This document shows positions 16,188 through 26,100 of a stretch of DNA of 28,387 nucleotides, piece by piece; positions within the stretch are counted from its first letter, which is position 1, and each line of letters starts with the position of its first letter. Source of the stretch: XYD12-FULL-36-8 sp041739035 (GTDB taxonomy: Bacteria; Bacteroidota; Ignavibacteria; Ignavibacteriales; Ignavibacteriaceae); NCBI GenBank assembly GCA_041739035.1, contig JBGSOQ010000350.1, positions 1 to 28,387 on the forward strand. Direction: 5' to 3'. The position numbers were made by a program, and so were the translations under genes. Below the pieces are notes generated by a model, which was not told where the DNA came from, ran no database searches, and was given only the letters and a program-made list of their open reading frames with translations.

Positions 16188-17502
16188 TTGTATTGCCTTT
16201 AATTTTTTTTAATAATTTCTTAATCTCAACCTTTGCAAATCCACATGCTGAATCAGAATATGCATAAGGAATGATTAAATTTTCCTTGTGAGTAATTGAT
16301 CCGCAAGAATAAACAACATTTGGAACATAACCCTCCCTTTCCTGATCATCCGGCTCAATTAGAGGTTTGTTCAATGCTCCAATAACATTAGAAGGATTTT
16401 CAAGATCCAGCAACAATGCACTAATGACATATTTTCGCATTGGACCCACAGCATGAGTAAGTAATATCCACCCAGCATCCGTTTCAATTGGAGAACCGCA
16501 ATTACCCATTTGTATAAACTCCCAAGGGAAATCAGGCTTTTTAATCACTTTTGCATTATTCCAGCAATAAATATCGTTAGAACTCATCAATAAAATATTT
16601 TCACTGTCCTGTCTAGAAGTCATAACAAATTTGTTACTAATCCTTCTCGGAAATAATGCCATACCCTTATCTTTTATTGCTTTACCATGAAGAGTCCCAA
16701 TTTCATAATTTTGGAAATCTTTCGTCTTGATTAGTTGTGTCCGAAACGACCTGCCATTATACGAAGTATAAGTTCCGAAATAAGTTTGCTCGTCCCGATC
16801 GATGAATTTAACGAATCTGGCATCTTCCATTCCCACACATTCACTTTTTGAATGTGGAAATAATACCCTTTCACCTATTGGATTATTTTCCGAGAAACTG
16901 CAATTGTAATTTGAATCCAATAAATCTTTAATCGTGATTAAAGCTCTATTCACATAATTATTTTTCTTATGCTTTATTTCTTCACTGCGTAATTTAGTGT
17001 ACTCGGGAAGAGTGGAATATCTGGACACAGTGTTTAGCGAAACATTTGAATTTTTATCGATTACTCCTTCACGAAATACTATTGAAGAAATATGTCCCTC
17101 ACCAGTTGCTCTTAAACTCATTACGAAGCGCAATGAATCTTTATAAATTCCTGACTGATCGGGATGAACAACAATTGAAGGATTGAACAATGCGGCAGAA
17201 CATATAGAATATTCTTTGCTGAAGTAGGAACCAAGCAATAACTTTCTATCGTTGGTTATGCTAACAGGTTTAGGAAGATGTTTTTCGATTCGCAAATAAT
17301 TCGAGAAAATAATTTTTTCGAAATCACGATGTCTTCTTGAAAATTCTTGAATGATCCTGCTTAAGATTTTTTGAACCTCGTTTTCTTCAAGAGAGGAGAC
17401 CATTTTAACTATTCGTTTAGTCCTAACTTCATTTAACTCGAAAGGAAGCAAGATTACTCTTTTAGGATCCGGCAAAAGCGTTGTAGATAATTTTTTAATC
17501 AT
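16174..17502 (-). CDS. Second GH130 protein, long form
   Basis: This 442-residue GH130 member has a helical N-terminal extension of about 90 residues that the neighbouring GH130 lacks. Propeller signatures include FNPSIVV near 106-112, SLRATGEGH near 129-137, GMEDARF at 214-220 with the likely catalytic Asp217, ALFPRR near 272-277, GNCGSP near 313-318, LTHAVGPMRKY near 328-338 and GYVPNVVYSCG near 381-391. Long GH130 forms include beta-1,2-mannan and oligomannan phosphorylases and some mannosidases. The THAVGPMRKY patch contains Arg, Lys and His residues of the kind that bind phosphate in the phosphorylases, which favours phosphorolysis; this is inference. No signal peptide is present, so it works in the cytoplasm, 16 bases after the MalG-type permease gene, on imported oligosaccharides. 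ATG start without an evident Shine-Dalgarno. Confidence 0.88.
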   Translation of the reverse strand: MIKKLSTTLLPDPKRVILLPFELNEVRTKRIVKMVSSLEENEVQKILSRIIQEFSRRHRDFEKIIFSNYLRIEKHLPKPVSITNDRKLLLGSYFSKEYSICSAALFNPSIVVHPDQSGIYKDSLRFVMSLRATGEGHISSIVFREGVIDKNSNVSLNTVSRYSTLPEYTKLRSEEIKHKKNNYVNRALITIKDLLDSNYNCSFSENNPIGERVLFPHSKSECVGMEDARFVKFIDRDEQTYFGTYTSYNGRSFRTQLIKTKDFQNYEIGTLHGKAIKDKGMALFPRRISNKFVMTSRQDSENILLMSSNDIYCWNNAKVIKKPDFPWEFIQMGNCGSPIETDAGWILLTHAVGPMRKYVISALLLDLENPSNVIGALNKPLIEPDDQEREGYVPNVVYSCGSITHKENLIIPYAYSDSACGFAKVEIKKLLKKIKGNTIENK

Positions 17503-17518
17503 TTTGGAAAATATCTTT

Positions 17519-18337
17519 CTATTCTTTTAATCCAGTGGACGCCATGCTCTGAATAAAATATTTCTGGAAGAACAAATAAGCCAGCACAATTGGTAAGGCT
17601 AGCATTACAGCCGATGCTAATTTAACTCCTAACTGTGAATCAGCTCTTCCCCCAACAGCAAACAAAGTAACCAACTGAGGCATTGTCATTAAGCTTTCAT
17701 CGCGGATCACAATCAATGGCCAAAGTACTTCGTTCCAGGAAGCCATAAAGGTTATTATACCAATCGTTACAATCGCCGGCATCGAGTTGGGCCAAAGTAT
17801 TCGGAATATTATTTGCATCTCATTACATCCATCAAGTCTTGCCGCATCAATTAAACTATCGGGAATCGATTTGAAATACTGTCTGAACATAATTATGCTT
17901 AACGCATTTATCATGTAAGGTACTATCAGTGCTAAATAAGTATCGATCCAGCCAAACTTTACCATAATTATATACTGAGGTATAAGTGTAATCTGAAATG
18001 GTAATGTCATTGTGAAAATGATTACGTAAAAAATTAAATCCCGGCCTTTGAATCTGAGTTTAGATAATGAATAACCTATCATAGATCCGAAAACCAAAAC
18101 ACCGATCGTTATTGAAGAAGCAACAATGAGACTATTAATAAATGCTCCGCCTATAGGTATCTTGTCCAGCATCTGCGAGTAACTGCTTAAGGTTAAAGCA
18201 GAAGGCACAAGTGTCAAATTACCGATTTCATTTTCCGGGGCAATTGATGCCATCACCATCCAGTAGAATGGATATACAAATATCAATGCACTGATGGCAA
18301 GTGCAGTATAAAATAATATAGATTTAATTTTTTTCAA
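17519..18337 (-). CDS. ABC sugar importer permease, MalG-type (CUT1)
   Basis: A 272-residue inner-membrane permease with about six hydrophobic segments. The EAA loop that contacts the ATPase is visible as DAARLDG from about 164 to 190, ending in LWPNSMP. The N-terminus (YPFYWMVMAS) and the MASWNEVLWPL stretch near 208-218 are typical of the MalG/UgpE group. It pairs with the MalF-type permease just upstream to form the transmembrane channel for oligosaccharide. The start is TTG: it overlaps the MalF stop in TTGA (4 bases), directly after a GAGAGA stretch, so translation is probably coupled. No ATP-binding subunit is encoded in the window; CUT1 systems often borrow a shared MsmK/MalK-like ATPase. 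Confidence 0.93.
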   Translation of the reverse strand: MKKIKSILFYTALAISALIFVYPFYWMVMASIAPENEIGNLTLVPSALTLSSYSQMLDKIPIGGAFINSLIVASSITIGVLVFGSMIGYSLSKLRFKGRDLIFYVIIFTMTLPFQITLIPQYIIMVKFGWIDTYLALIVPYMINALSIIMFRQYFKSIPDSLIDAARLDGCNEMQIIFRILWPNSMPAIVTIGIITFMASWNEVLWPLIVIRDESLMTMPQLVTLFAVGGRADSQLGVKLASAVMLALPIVLAYLFFQKYFIQSMASTGLKE

Positions 18338-19194
18338 TGATCTCTCTCAATAAATCTTTTTTGAATCATTACAACAGCTAAAATTATTAATGCAAAAAAC
18401 AGACCCAGAGTAGCTGCATATCCCATGTGATAATAGAAGAATCCTTGTTTATAAATATAAAGAACGGCTGAAACTGTGCTATTTAATGGTCCTCCGCCCG
18501 TCATAACATATGGTTCAATAAATAATGAGAATCCTCCGATTGTTGAAAGAATAACCACCATAAAAATTGTTGGATTAATCATTGGTAAAGTAATTCTGAA
18601 GAATTTTTGCCAATGATTTGCACCTTCAAGATCAGCCGCTTCATAATATTGTATTGGAACTGTCTGAAGACCCACTAAAAAGAGAATAATGTATAGTCCA
18701 ACATTTTTCCATGTAGCCATTACTGCAATTGAAACCATTGCAATATCTGGATCAGTTAACCAACCTATTTTACCCAATCCAATTCCAGTTAATAACCTAT
18801 TAAACAAACCCATGTCATATCCGTATAATTGCTGCCATAATATTGTGACAACAACGCCTGATACAATTACAGGAAGAAAAAATGCGCCTCTAAAAATTCC
18901 CCGCAATTTTATTTTCTGATTTAGTATCTCTGCAAGAAACAATGCAACAATTATCTGAAGCGGGATATGAATAGCTAAAAATATTAAAGTGTTAGTGACT
19001 GATTTTAGAAAAGTTGCATCATTGAATAATCTTACGTAGTTATTCAAACCGATGTATTCCATCGGTGAAATTATGTTCCATTTATGAAATGTAAGTACAA
19101 TAGAAAATCCCACAGGAAATGCAACGAAAAGCATAAAGTGTACTAAATATGGCGATACTAACAGATACGGTAATATTTTTTTTCTATTTATCAT
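18334..19194 (-). CDS. ABC sugar importer permease, MalF-type (CUT1)
   Basis: This 286-residue permease has six hydrophobic segments starting at about residue 8. The EAA loop reads YYEAADLEGANHWQKFF from about 183, followed by RITLPMINP, the usual form in MalF/UgpA/LacF proteins. It lacks the long periplasmic insertion of enteric MalF, as most CUT1 permeases do. Together with the MalG-type protein it builds the inner-membrane pore for a di- or oligosaccharide handed over by the binding lipoprotein, whose gene ends 11 bases upstream. The ATG is consistent with the family N-terminus (PYLLVSPYLVHF). Substrate cannot be read from the permease, but the GH130 and GH2 neighbours point to manno-oligosaccharides. 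Confidence 0.94.
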   Translation of the reverse strand: MINRKKILPYLLVSPYLVHFMLFVAFPVGFSIVLTFHKWNIISPMEYIGLNNYVRLFNDATFLKSVTNTLIFLAIHIPLQIIVALFLAEILNQKIKLRGIFRGAFFLPVIVSGVVVTILWQQLYGYDMGLFNRLLTGIGLGKIGWLTDPDIAMVSIAVMATWKNVGLYIILFLVGLQTVPIQYYEAADLEGANHWQKFFRITLPMINPTIFMVVILSTIGGFSLFIEPYVMTGGGPLNSTVSAVLYIYKQGFFYYHMGYAATLGLFFALIILAVVMIQKRFIERDH

Positions 19195-19205
19195 TTAATG
19201 ATGAA

Positions 19206-20498
19206 TTATTCCAGGAATAATAAATTAACGGCATCCGCTGCATCAGATATTGCTTGCTGCGGAGTCTTTCTCCCGTAAACAACACAAGCTTCATATTGCT
19301 GAGAAATCAGATCAAAAATTTCTTTAAGTACCGGTGATGCATCTGTACCTCTAACAAAATCCGATTGGTCAGCAAAGACTTTCATCTTTGGATTTTTGAT
19401 GAAATATTCTTTGTAGAAAGAATTCTTATTAAGATTTTTCCTTCTCGGCAATTGGTTTGTTAGTTCCAAGAGTTTCAAATCGCCTTCATTATTAATCAAT
19501 GTTTTAATATAGTTCCAGGCTGCCTGAGGATATTTGCATGTCTTAAAGATGACTAAATTTTTGGGATCTCCATAAGTATACACTGGTCCTGCGTGTTCGT
19601 CCGGCACAGGCATAAAAGTATATTCATATTCAAAACCTTTGGGTTTAAACTTTTCAGCGTGAGCTATTTCCCAGGGACCAGTAAATCTTGTTGCTATTAC
19701 TCCTGCCAGAAAAACATCCTGTCTCGCAGAAAGTTTTTCTTTGGAAAAATAATTTTTTTCATATAGCTCACGTAGAAAAGAAAAAACTTCAATTGCATAT
19801 TGATTATTGAAAGCTGCTCGATTATTTTTTACTAGTGGCGCTCCTCCTGATGCTGCAAGGTACAAAGGGTAAAAATCAAAAAACCTTTGCCACCATGTCA
19901 CTTCCACTTCGGAATAACCGAACCATCTGTCAACATATCCATCGCCATCAATATCTTTTTGAAATTTATTTGAGGCATTGAAATATTCACTATATGTTTT
20001 AGGCGGACCATTTAATTTCAAATCGTTTATAAGATTAACGTTATAGATCAACATTATGGGATTAATCTTCCACGGTATCTGGTAGATGTGCCCATCAAGA
20101 GATTTGATTTCCTCTATAACTGAACTATCACATCGTTCATTAAGAAAATTAAGAAAACCCTTAAGCGTATCAAGAGCGACCAAGACCCCTGCTTGAGCAT
20201 AAGCTTCAACATCTCCTTGCCACATATTCGAATAAATATCCGGAGTGGTTTTTCCTACAACGGCTGCGAGAATAATTTCCTCACTTGATCTTCCCTCCGG
20301 AACAGGCTGGTATTTAACTTGATCATTTGGATTATTCTTGTTCCATTCATCTGTAATTAATTTCGCAAACTTAATTTCATCAGTATTGTTTGAACACCAG
20401 TACAACAATTCATCACGCGAATCTTTATTACCGCTGCTACAGCCGATAAAAACATGGCTGAGTAAAGCTGCGATTATAATATTTAATAAATATTTCAT
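19206..20498 (-). CDS. ABC sugar-binding lipoprotein (CUT1, family 1)
   Basis: The product is a family 1 extracellular solute-binding protein of about 430 residues. From the ATG at 20498 the N-terminus is MKYLLNIIIAALL and ends in a lipobox, FIGC, so the mature protein is a lipoprotein anchored in the membrane. The body shows the usual two-lobed fold cues, including LLYWCSN at the start, KFAKLITDEWNK near 35, the Trp-rich TRFTGPWEIAHAE patch near 265 and GDPKNLVIF near 310. The frame can extend to a TTG at 20522, but that would overlap the previous gene and bury the signal peptide; GGGA lies 9 bases before the ATG. It delivers the transported sugar to the adjoining permeases. Specificity is inferred from context only. 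Confidence 0.92.
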   Translation of the reverse strand: MKYLLNIIIAALLSHVFIGCSSGNKDSRDELLYWCSNNTDEIKFAKLITDEWNKNNPNDQVKYQPVPEGRSSEEIILAAVVGKTTPDIYSNMWQGDVEAYAQAGVLVALDTLKGFLNFLNERCDSSVIEEIKSLDGHIYQIPWKINPIMLIYNVNLINDLKLNGPPKTYSEYFNASNKFQKDIDGDGYVDRWFGYSEVEVTWWQRFFDFYPLYLAASGGAPLVKNNRAAFNNQYAIEVFSFLRELYEKNYFSKEKLSARQDVFLAGVIATRFTGPWEIAHAEKFKPKGFEYEYTFMPVPDEHAGPVYTYGDPKNLVIFKTCKYPQAAWNYIKTLINNEGDLKLLELTNQLPRRKNLNKNSFYKEYFIKNPKMKVFADQSDFVRGTDASPVLKEIFDLISQQYEACVVYGRKTPQQAISDAADAVNLLFLE

Positions 20499-20503
20499 AT
20501 TAT

Positions 20504-22018
20504 TTATTCCCAGCTTGCCCAATCATTGTCTATGGAAGGAAATGCTGGTCTGGGGATTAAATTGCCGCGCTTTACTATATACATTTCAATCGCTTTCTTC
20601 TCATTCTCAGACGATACTTCAATTTTATTAAGCACATCATAATTAATGTTTATGGTGTATTTTTTTTTCAGCTCCTGTACCTTATTAAATATCTTCTTCG
20701 AAAGTTCTTGACTCACAATTTCAGATTCTGATTTGTTATTTTCATTTAGTACGCGCATTTCTTCGTAGTTCAATACCACCGAGTTAGCTAATTCATTTCT
20801 ATAGGCACTATATGATATTTTATCTCTCCACCAACTGGCCTGTTTTTGCACCCATTCGTCTTTATCATAACCATTTTTATAAGCTTGGCTCGTCAGGAAT
20901 TTATCCCGTACCATAAGCCAAACTAAATTTTCCAAAGATTTTGAGAACCCGATTAAATCATTCTTAGAAAATTTCAAATACTGTTCCCTGTTTCTATACC
21001 AAATGATAAATTCATCCAAAGATATTTTACTATTTTCCGCTATAACTAAAGTTAGACCAGTGTATTTGTCTCCTCTCTTTAACCCAAGATTAAACAGAGA
21101 AGCATCCAGCTTTTTATCTAGTTCCCACTCAGAATATTTTTCATTCGTAAGAATAAATTTTCCAATATATGATCTAAGCACATTAAACCCATCCCGTTTA
21201 ATTATTGGATTTTCCCTATCGAATAAATTTTTTACATACTGATCAGATAAAGCATCCGCTTTACTTTTAGTAATTGCTTCGATAGATTCAGATTTAAGTT
21301 TATTGTATTCTGATTCATTTGTTATCAGATTTTTCCAAATGTTATCAATCTTAATTATATACCAGCCATCATCATTATGAATAGGCGCTGATACACTACC
21401 GGCAGATAAAGTATCAATTATTTGAGCAAATATGGGGTTTTTAACATATATGCTGTAAAGACTGCTCTTCATTTGTCTATCATCCATAAACACTATATCA
21501 TTTATTTGTGCAGCGAATAGCGTGTCAAATGCGATTCCATTTGTTAATTGCAGCAAATAATTTTGTAATATTTCTGTATTTGAAGCATACAGCCATCTGA
21601 TTTCATATTCACTAAGTTTTTTATCAATGACTTTCTCAATTTCACTATCGGTTATATCAACTTTTGGCAGAATCTCTTTCTTGAATAATTCCTCCGTAAC
21701 TAAATCAGATTCTATATCACCATTTATTCCTTTCACAAATTCTTTTTCCATTAAACCCTTTTCATAGCCATCCAAAGCCAGCAGTTTTTCGTTGATCATA
21801 TAATTGAGATGTGACAGTTTTGAATTGTCCTTTCTTTTTAAAAAAGTAGGACCGAATTCATAACTGTAAATGAATTCTTCAGCAGTAATTTTTAAAGGCC
21901 CGACTTCTGCGACCATTTCATTTTTGTTTTTTGAATTTTCTACATTCTCAAAAAACAGGTCTTGGGCATAGCACAGACTTAATGAAAGAAAGGATACTAT
22001 CAGTAAGATAATTTTCAA
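20504..22018 (-). CDS. Periplasmic PpiC/SurA-like peptidyl-prolyl isomerase or chaperone
   Basis: The 504-residue protein starts with a signal peptide (cleavage probably after CYA at 16-18). Residues about 35-135 resemble the SurA N-domain, and about 139-228 a parvulin rotamase domain, with the SAPIHNDDGWYIIKID stretch that marks the family's C-terminal beta strands. The first strand pair is weakly conserved, so catalytic activity is uncertain; the rest is helical and looks like a SurA-type chaperone surface. It sits between the PorV-like and binding-lipoprotein genes, 46 and 5 bases away, which suggests it folds or escorts the surface proteins of this cluster (TonB receptor, PorV-like barrel, T9SS cargo). 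It starts with TTG, and no ATG provides the signal peptide. A SurA copy inside a sugar-uptake cluster is unusual. Confidence 0.75.
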   Translation of the reverse strand: MKIILLIVSFLSLSLCYAQDLFFENVENSKNKNEMVAEVGPLKITAEEFIYSYEFGPTFLKRKDNSKLSHLNYMINEKLLALDGYEKGLMEKEFVKGINGDIESDLVTEELFKKEILPKVDITDSEIEKVIDKKLSEYEIRWLYASNTEILQNYLLQLTNGIAFDTLFAAQINDIVFMDDRQMKSSLYSIYVKNPIFAQIIDTLSAGSVSAPIHNDDGWYIIKIDNIWKNLITNESEYNKLKSESIEAITKSKADALSDQYVKNLFDRENPIIKRDGFNVLRSYIGKFILTNEKYSEWELDKKLDASLFNLGLKRGDKYTGLTLVIAENSKISLDEFIIWYRNREQYLKFSKNDLIGFSKSLENLVWLMVRDKFLTSQAYKNGYDKDEWVQKQASWWRDKISYSAYRNELANSVVLNYEEMRVLNENNKSESEIVSQELSKKIFNKVQELKKKYTININYDVLNKIEVSSENEKKAIEMYIVKRGNLIPRPAFPSIDNDWASWE

Positions 22019-22064
22019 TTACTTTTATAAAAGGATAGTGTAGAAATCTCAAAGGATTTAAATG

Positions 22065-23102
22065 TTAAAATTTAATTCCTACTGAAAAACTGTGTACATT
22101 TTTCAGCTTACCAAAATCTCTGAAAGCATAGTCAAAATTTACAATCGCTGTACTTAACAACATTTCAGAATTGACACCTGCACCAAATGAAAGTCCACCT
22201 TCTGCATCCTTAAGAAACAACGAATTATATCCTCCTCTTAATAAAAGGAAATCCATAAATGAAAATTCTGCGCCAATGTTTAGACTCTGGTAATCATTAT
22301 TTGGCACAATAGCATCAGCAGATACAGTTAATTTATAGTCATTGTATTGGAATGCAGGAGTTGAAACACCTATCTGGAAATGAAGAGGTAAATCCCATGA
22401 ATCCAGTTCAATATTTGTAGGAATTCTTTCGTTCGAACCCTGTTTCGTTTCGTCAACCCGAATAAAATATCTTGTATCTCTTCCATCTAACTGCATTGGC
22501 GTTCCGAAGTTTGACAATACAGCTCCTATCGTCATTCCTCCCAAAAGATCCGTCTTGAAAAGAGTACCCGCATCAATTGCAAAAGCGGAAGAACTCATAT
22601 GCCAGATGGATTGCTTTATATATTTTGCCGTTATACCAACCGAAAATCTCTCGGTTAAACTTCTTGCGAAAGAAATTGCGACTGCGATATCTCCAGCACT
22701 GAAATTTTCGCCTGTTCCGTTAGGCTGTTCAACTGTTCTAACTTTCATATCGCCCATTGAAAGCGAAGTGAAACTCAAACCTAATTTACCGAAATCACCT
22801 AGTGGAATAATTAAACCTGCATAATCAAATTTAGTATCGGCTATCCAATCTGTGTGCACTAAAATAACTTCATACTTATTTAATGCTGCAATACCTGCCA
22901 CATTCCAGTATAACGTAGATGCATCATTTGCAAGACCTACAAAAGCACCACCCATTCCATTCGCTGAAGCACCAACTCCAATTTCAAGAAAGGAGGCTGC
23001 AGTTGTTCCGGTTTTAGAGACGTTTTGAGAAAATAAATTTTGATTTGCCGAAAAAAGAATTACAATTAAAATTAATATTTTTGAAGAAATAAATTTATGC
23101 AT
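22065..23102 (-). CDS. PorV/UPF0164-type outer-membrane beta-barrel protein
   Basis: This protein of about 345 residues begins with a signal peptide ending near LFSQ. The mature start, KTGTTAASFLEIGVGASANGMGGAFVGLAND, cannot be quoted in full here but shows the family hallmark: FLEIGVGA followed by a GMGGAFVGLA-type patch and LYWNVAGIA. The rest is alternating beta strands, ending in SVGIKF, as in outer-membrane barrels. PorV in T9SS shuttles cargo by recognising its C-terminal signal; paralogues are common in Ignavibacteria. The ATG at 23102 has AAGAGG 5 bases upstream and gives a proper signal peptide. An ATG at 23144 overlapping the previous stop (ATGA) would add 14 residues. Its position right after a T9SS-like cargo gene suggests a dedicated partner. 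Confidence 0.82.
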   Translation of the reverse strand: MHKFISSKILILIVILFSANQNLFSQNVSKTGTTAASFLEIGVGASANGMGGAFVGLANDASTLYWNVAGIAALNKYEVILVHTDWIADTKFDYAGLIIPLGDFGKLGLSFTSLSMGDMKVRTVEQPNGTGENFSAGDIAVAISFARSLTERFSVGITAKYIKQSIWHMSSSAFAIDAGTLFKTDLLGGMTIGAVLSNFGTPMQLDGRDTRYFIRVDETKQGSNERIPTNIELDSWDLPLHFQIGVSTPAFQYNDYKLTVSADAIVPNNDYQSLNIGAEFSFMDFLLLRGGYNSLFLKDAEGGLSFGAGVNSEMLLSTAIVNFDYAFRDFGKLKNVHSFSVGIKF

Positions 23103-23107
23103 AATAG

Positions 23108-23113
23108 CCTCTT
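23108..23113 (-). promoter_or_regulatory. Ribosome binding site that sets the PorV-like start
   Basis: AAGAGG on the minus strand lies 5 bases before the ATG at 23102-23100. It supports the shorter start, which places the signal peptide directly at the N-terminus, over the ATG at 23144 in the ATGA overlap. Confidence 0.6.
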
Positions 23114-23140
23114 GCAGTATATTAAACTTTCTAATTACAA

Positions 23141-26100
23141 TCATTTTACTATTGCAAACTTTCCAATCTTTTGACCAATTCCCGGGGCGTCAACATGAAA
23201 AACATAAACTCCGAATGCAATATCCATTCCGTCCTTCGAAACTAGATCCCAGCTTTCTTGTCCATCTGAAATTGTACCTAAATGTTCAATTTTATCAACG
23301 AGTTTACCGCTAATCGTATAAATATTGATTGTGCATTGATTGGGCAGATGCATAAAGTATATTCTTCTTTCACCTCGTCCGACTTCGTTTGACAACGGCT
23401 CCCAGGATGCTGCACCAACATATGGGTTCGGAACTACTATTATACTATCAAGCTCCGTCTCTGCTTTGGTTTTATTAAAACCTTGACCTTTCAGCGTGAA
23501 TTCAAAAAATTCACCATTCCGAAATGGTTTTTTGTTTACAACCTTAAATACATCTCCGTATTGGGGAGCTATTTGTTGTTCTTCAGAAATTGTAGTGTCT
23601 TTAAATATGGATACCGACCAACTCACATGTAGATTTGAAAAATTTGTTGCCTGCTTTCCAAGCGAATCTCCAAACACCAAAAAGATTGCATCTCCAGCAT
23701 TAAAAATTTTGTCGGCATTCTCATCCCTGAAGATGAATTGAAAATGTTCATTTCCCTCCGTAAGATTATTCACTGTAATATTCGATTGAATCGGCTGACT
23801 GAAAGCAGTAGCCGGAAATGATAAATCTCCCTGGCCTGGCTCTAATAGTTTGATTTCAAAATCTGCTGGATAATCAATTTTTTTTCCCTGATATGCGGCT
23901 TGATACCTTGAATCAAATCCTACTTGAACTATGTAATTGCTGTTGCCAATTACCCATCCGGTCTTTTCAAAATCAACAGCAACAGAAGTATCGCTCTTTA
24001 TGTCCATAGTAAATCCATCTATCACCGGTGTTTGTTCTTCAACTCCATTCACTCTCTGTGCTCTTAATAATGTATCACCCTTTACTACATTAATAAGTGA
24101 GTACTCAGGGTGCATAGAATTACGGTATGGTGTGTTTTCAGAAAATTCTAATCTATAAGTATTAATTTGTTCCACTGAATCAGGATTAAGTATTGTGATC
24201 GAAACATTTCCGGTACCTGGTCCACTTCCTTGGAAAGATGTAATTTCAGGTGCAAGATAACCCGCAGCAGGAGCGCGCGGAGTAATTACTGCGGTGTTTA
24301 TATCAGTTGTTATATTCCCGTTAATATCTTTCTTCAGTATTGTGGTTGTTTCGGATGGCGGTATACCTTCAAAGTTTCCCTCTATAGTGGTGGTCTCAAA
24401 ACCTCTATCGTAAGCTGCAACTGCATAATAATAAGTCTGCCCGTTTTGAACAGTAGTGTCGACAAAAGAATGTTTTATTCCAGAATCGTCACCTAAAAAG
24501 AACTTAGCCCCATTAACATCAATTGGATGTAATCCCGTCACTCCGTCTATAAGATCAAACTGAGCTATCGGCGATCTGAAAATAGGTTTACCGTAAGCAT
24601 CGGTGATGATTTTATTCTCAAGAAAATTCGGTTCAGTGGATCTATAGATCCTATATCCTTCAAAATTAATTCTCTGGTAGAACTCGTCAAACGTTTTTTC
24701 AGCTCTATCATCCCAGTATAATGTTACTTTATGATCCCCCGGTACGGCAGTAATTATAGGTTTTTCAGGCGGTTTAGCAAAACGGTAATTAGCATTATAA
24801 ATTTGCTGCACTGTTTTTTTTCTTCGAAAGAGATCATTCTGGTTTATTCCAAAAAGCATCGACATTGAAAATCTTTCCGTCTCGCCTTCCTCTTCGTTCT
24901 GCCCGCCAAAAGCAGAATATGTGTCCCGTCCGTTCATGCTAAATAGATAACTTGAGAAATAGTTAGCTAAATTTACCCCAACAAGTGATTGACCGTGCGG
25001 CGCAGGAAGTCCTGAAAGAACCGTCCAGTTCTCTTCATCATTATCCAACTCATAAGTGTGTACAGCATAAATTTTAAAGCCAGTAAGACCCAATTGATCT
25101 GATTCATCTTTATCTAGTATGCCAAAGTTCGGTTCTCCTTGATCTGGTCTCCCATTTGCCTCCGTGCCATCCAGATCGGGACCGGAATAGTTTTCATCAA
25201 ATGGACCTATACCATCTGTTCCAACATCGTTGTTTAGGGGTTCACCAAGATCCCATTGATTATTATTATTCACATCCAAATAGGATTTCCAGTTCGCATT
25301 TTCATCAGCATCCCAGTGAGGTTTCCAGGAATAACCATAAAATTGTGAGAATTTTGTTGTGTCCTGAAAAGGATTTCTTAAAAATGGATCCTGATTGGGA
25401 TCGTTGATGAATACATTTGCATTATTATTTCTTTTTTCATCCGTTAGTCCGTCAGCATCATTATCCCTTGAATCATCCGGTACGCCCGGGCTTTCAAGGA
25501 AGGCATATCCAGATAATCCTACAGGACTCCAATTTCCCGGACTCCCGAACGGGACAACTGACCATGCATACGACATATCAAGTAGCTCATTATAATCACC
25601 TGCATTGTTCGAAGAATTATCATGTCCGCCAATGCCCCAATCCACATATTGAGCAAATAAAGTTCTCTCATAATCATACGTGCCCATATTTGTGATTTCA
25701 TAGTACCAGAAGATTACATCTTCTGCCAGAACTTGTGACCATTGAAATCCTCTTGCCCGAACTTGCATCCCTAACCCGCCTCTTGTGGGATCATCAGCAT
25801 CAGGAGTGAAATTATTATTTAAAAGATATTCTCTATCTTCGTTATCATCGAAAACAAAGTAGGTTTCGACATCTGCATTAAATACTCCTTTTCCAAAAAA
25901 TCCATTCCAGGTTCCGTTCCAATCTGAAGGCCTATCAGGCCACTCCTGAGGCCAGGTGGAAGGAACATCGCTCCGTGCAGGGGTGGTGCTATATGGAGCA
26001 TTATATCCTGGCAATGGCCACCAACCATATGTAACACCTGTAGCAGCATTGAATCGAGTAAACTCATAATAGTTTGATTCGAGAGGATGAATTAATTTAC

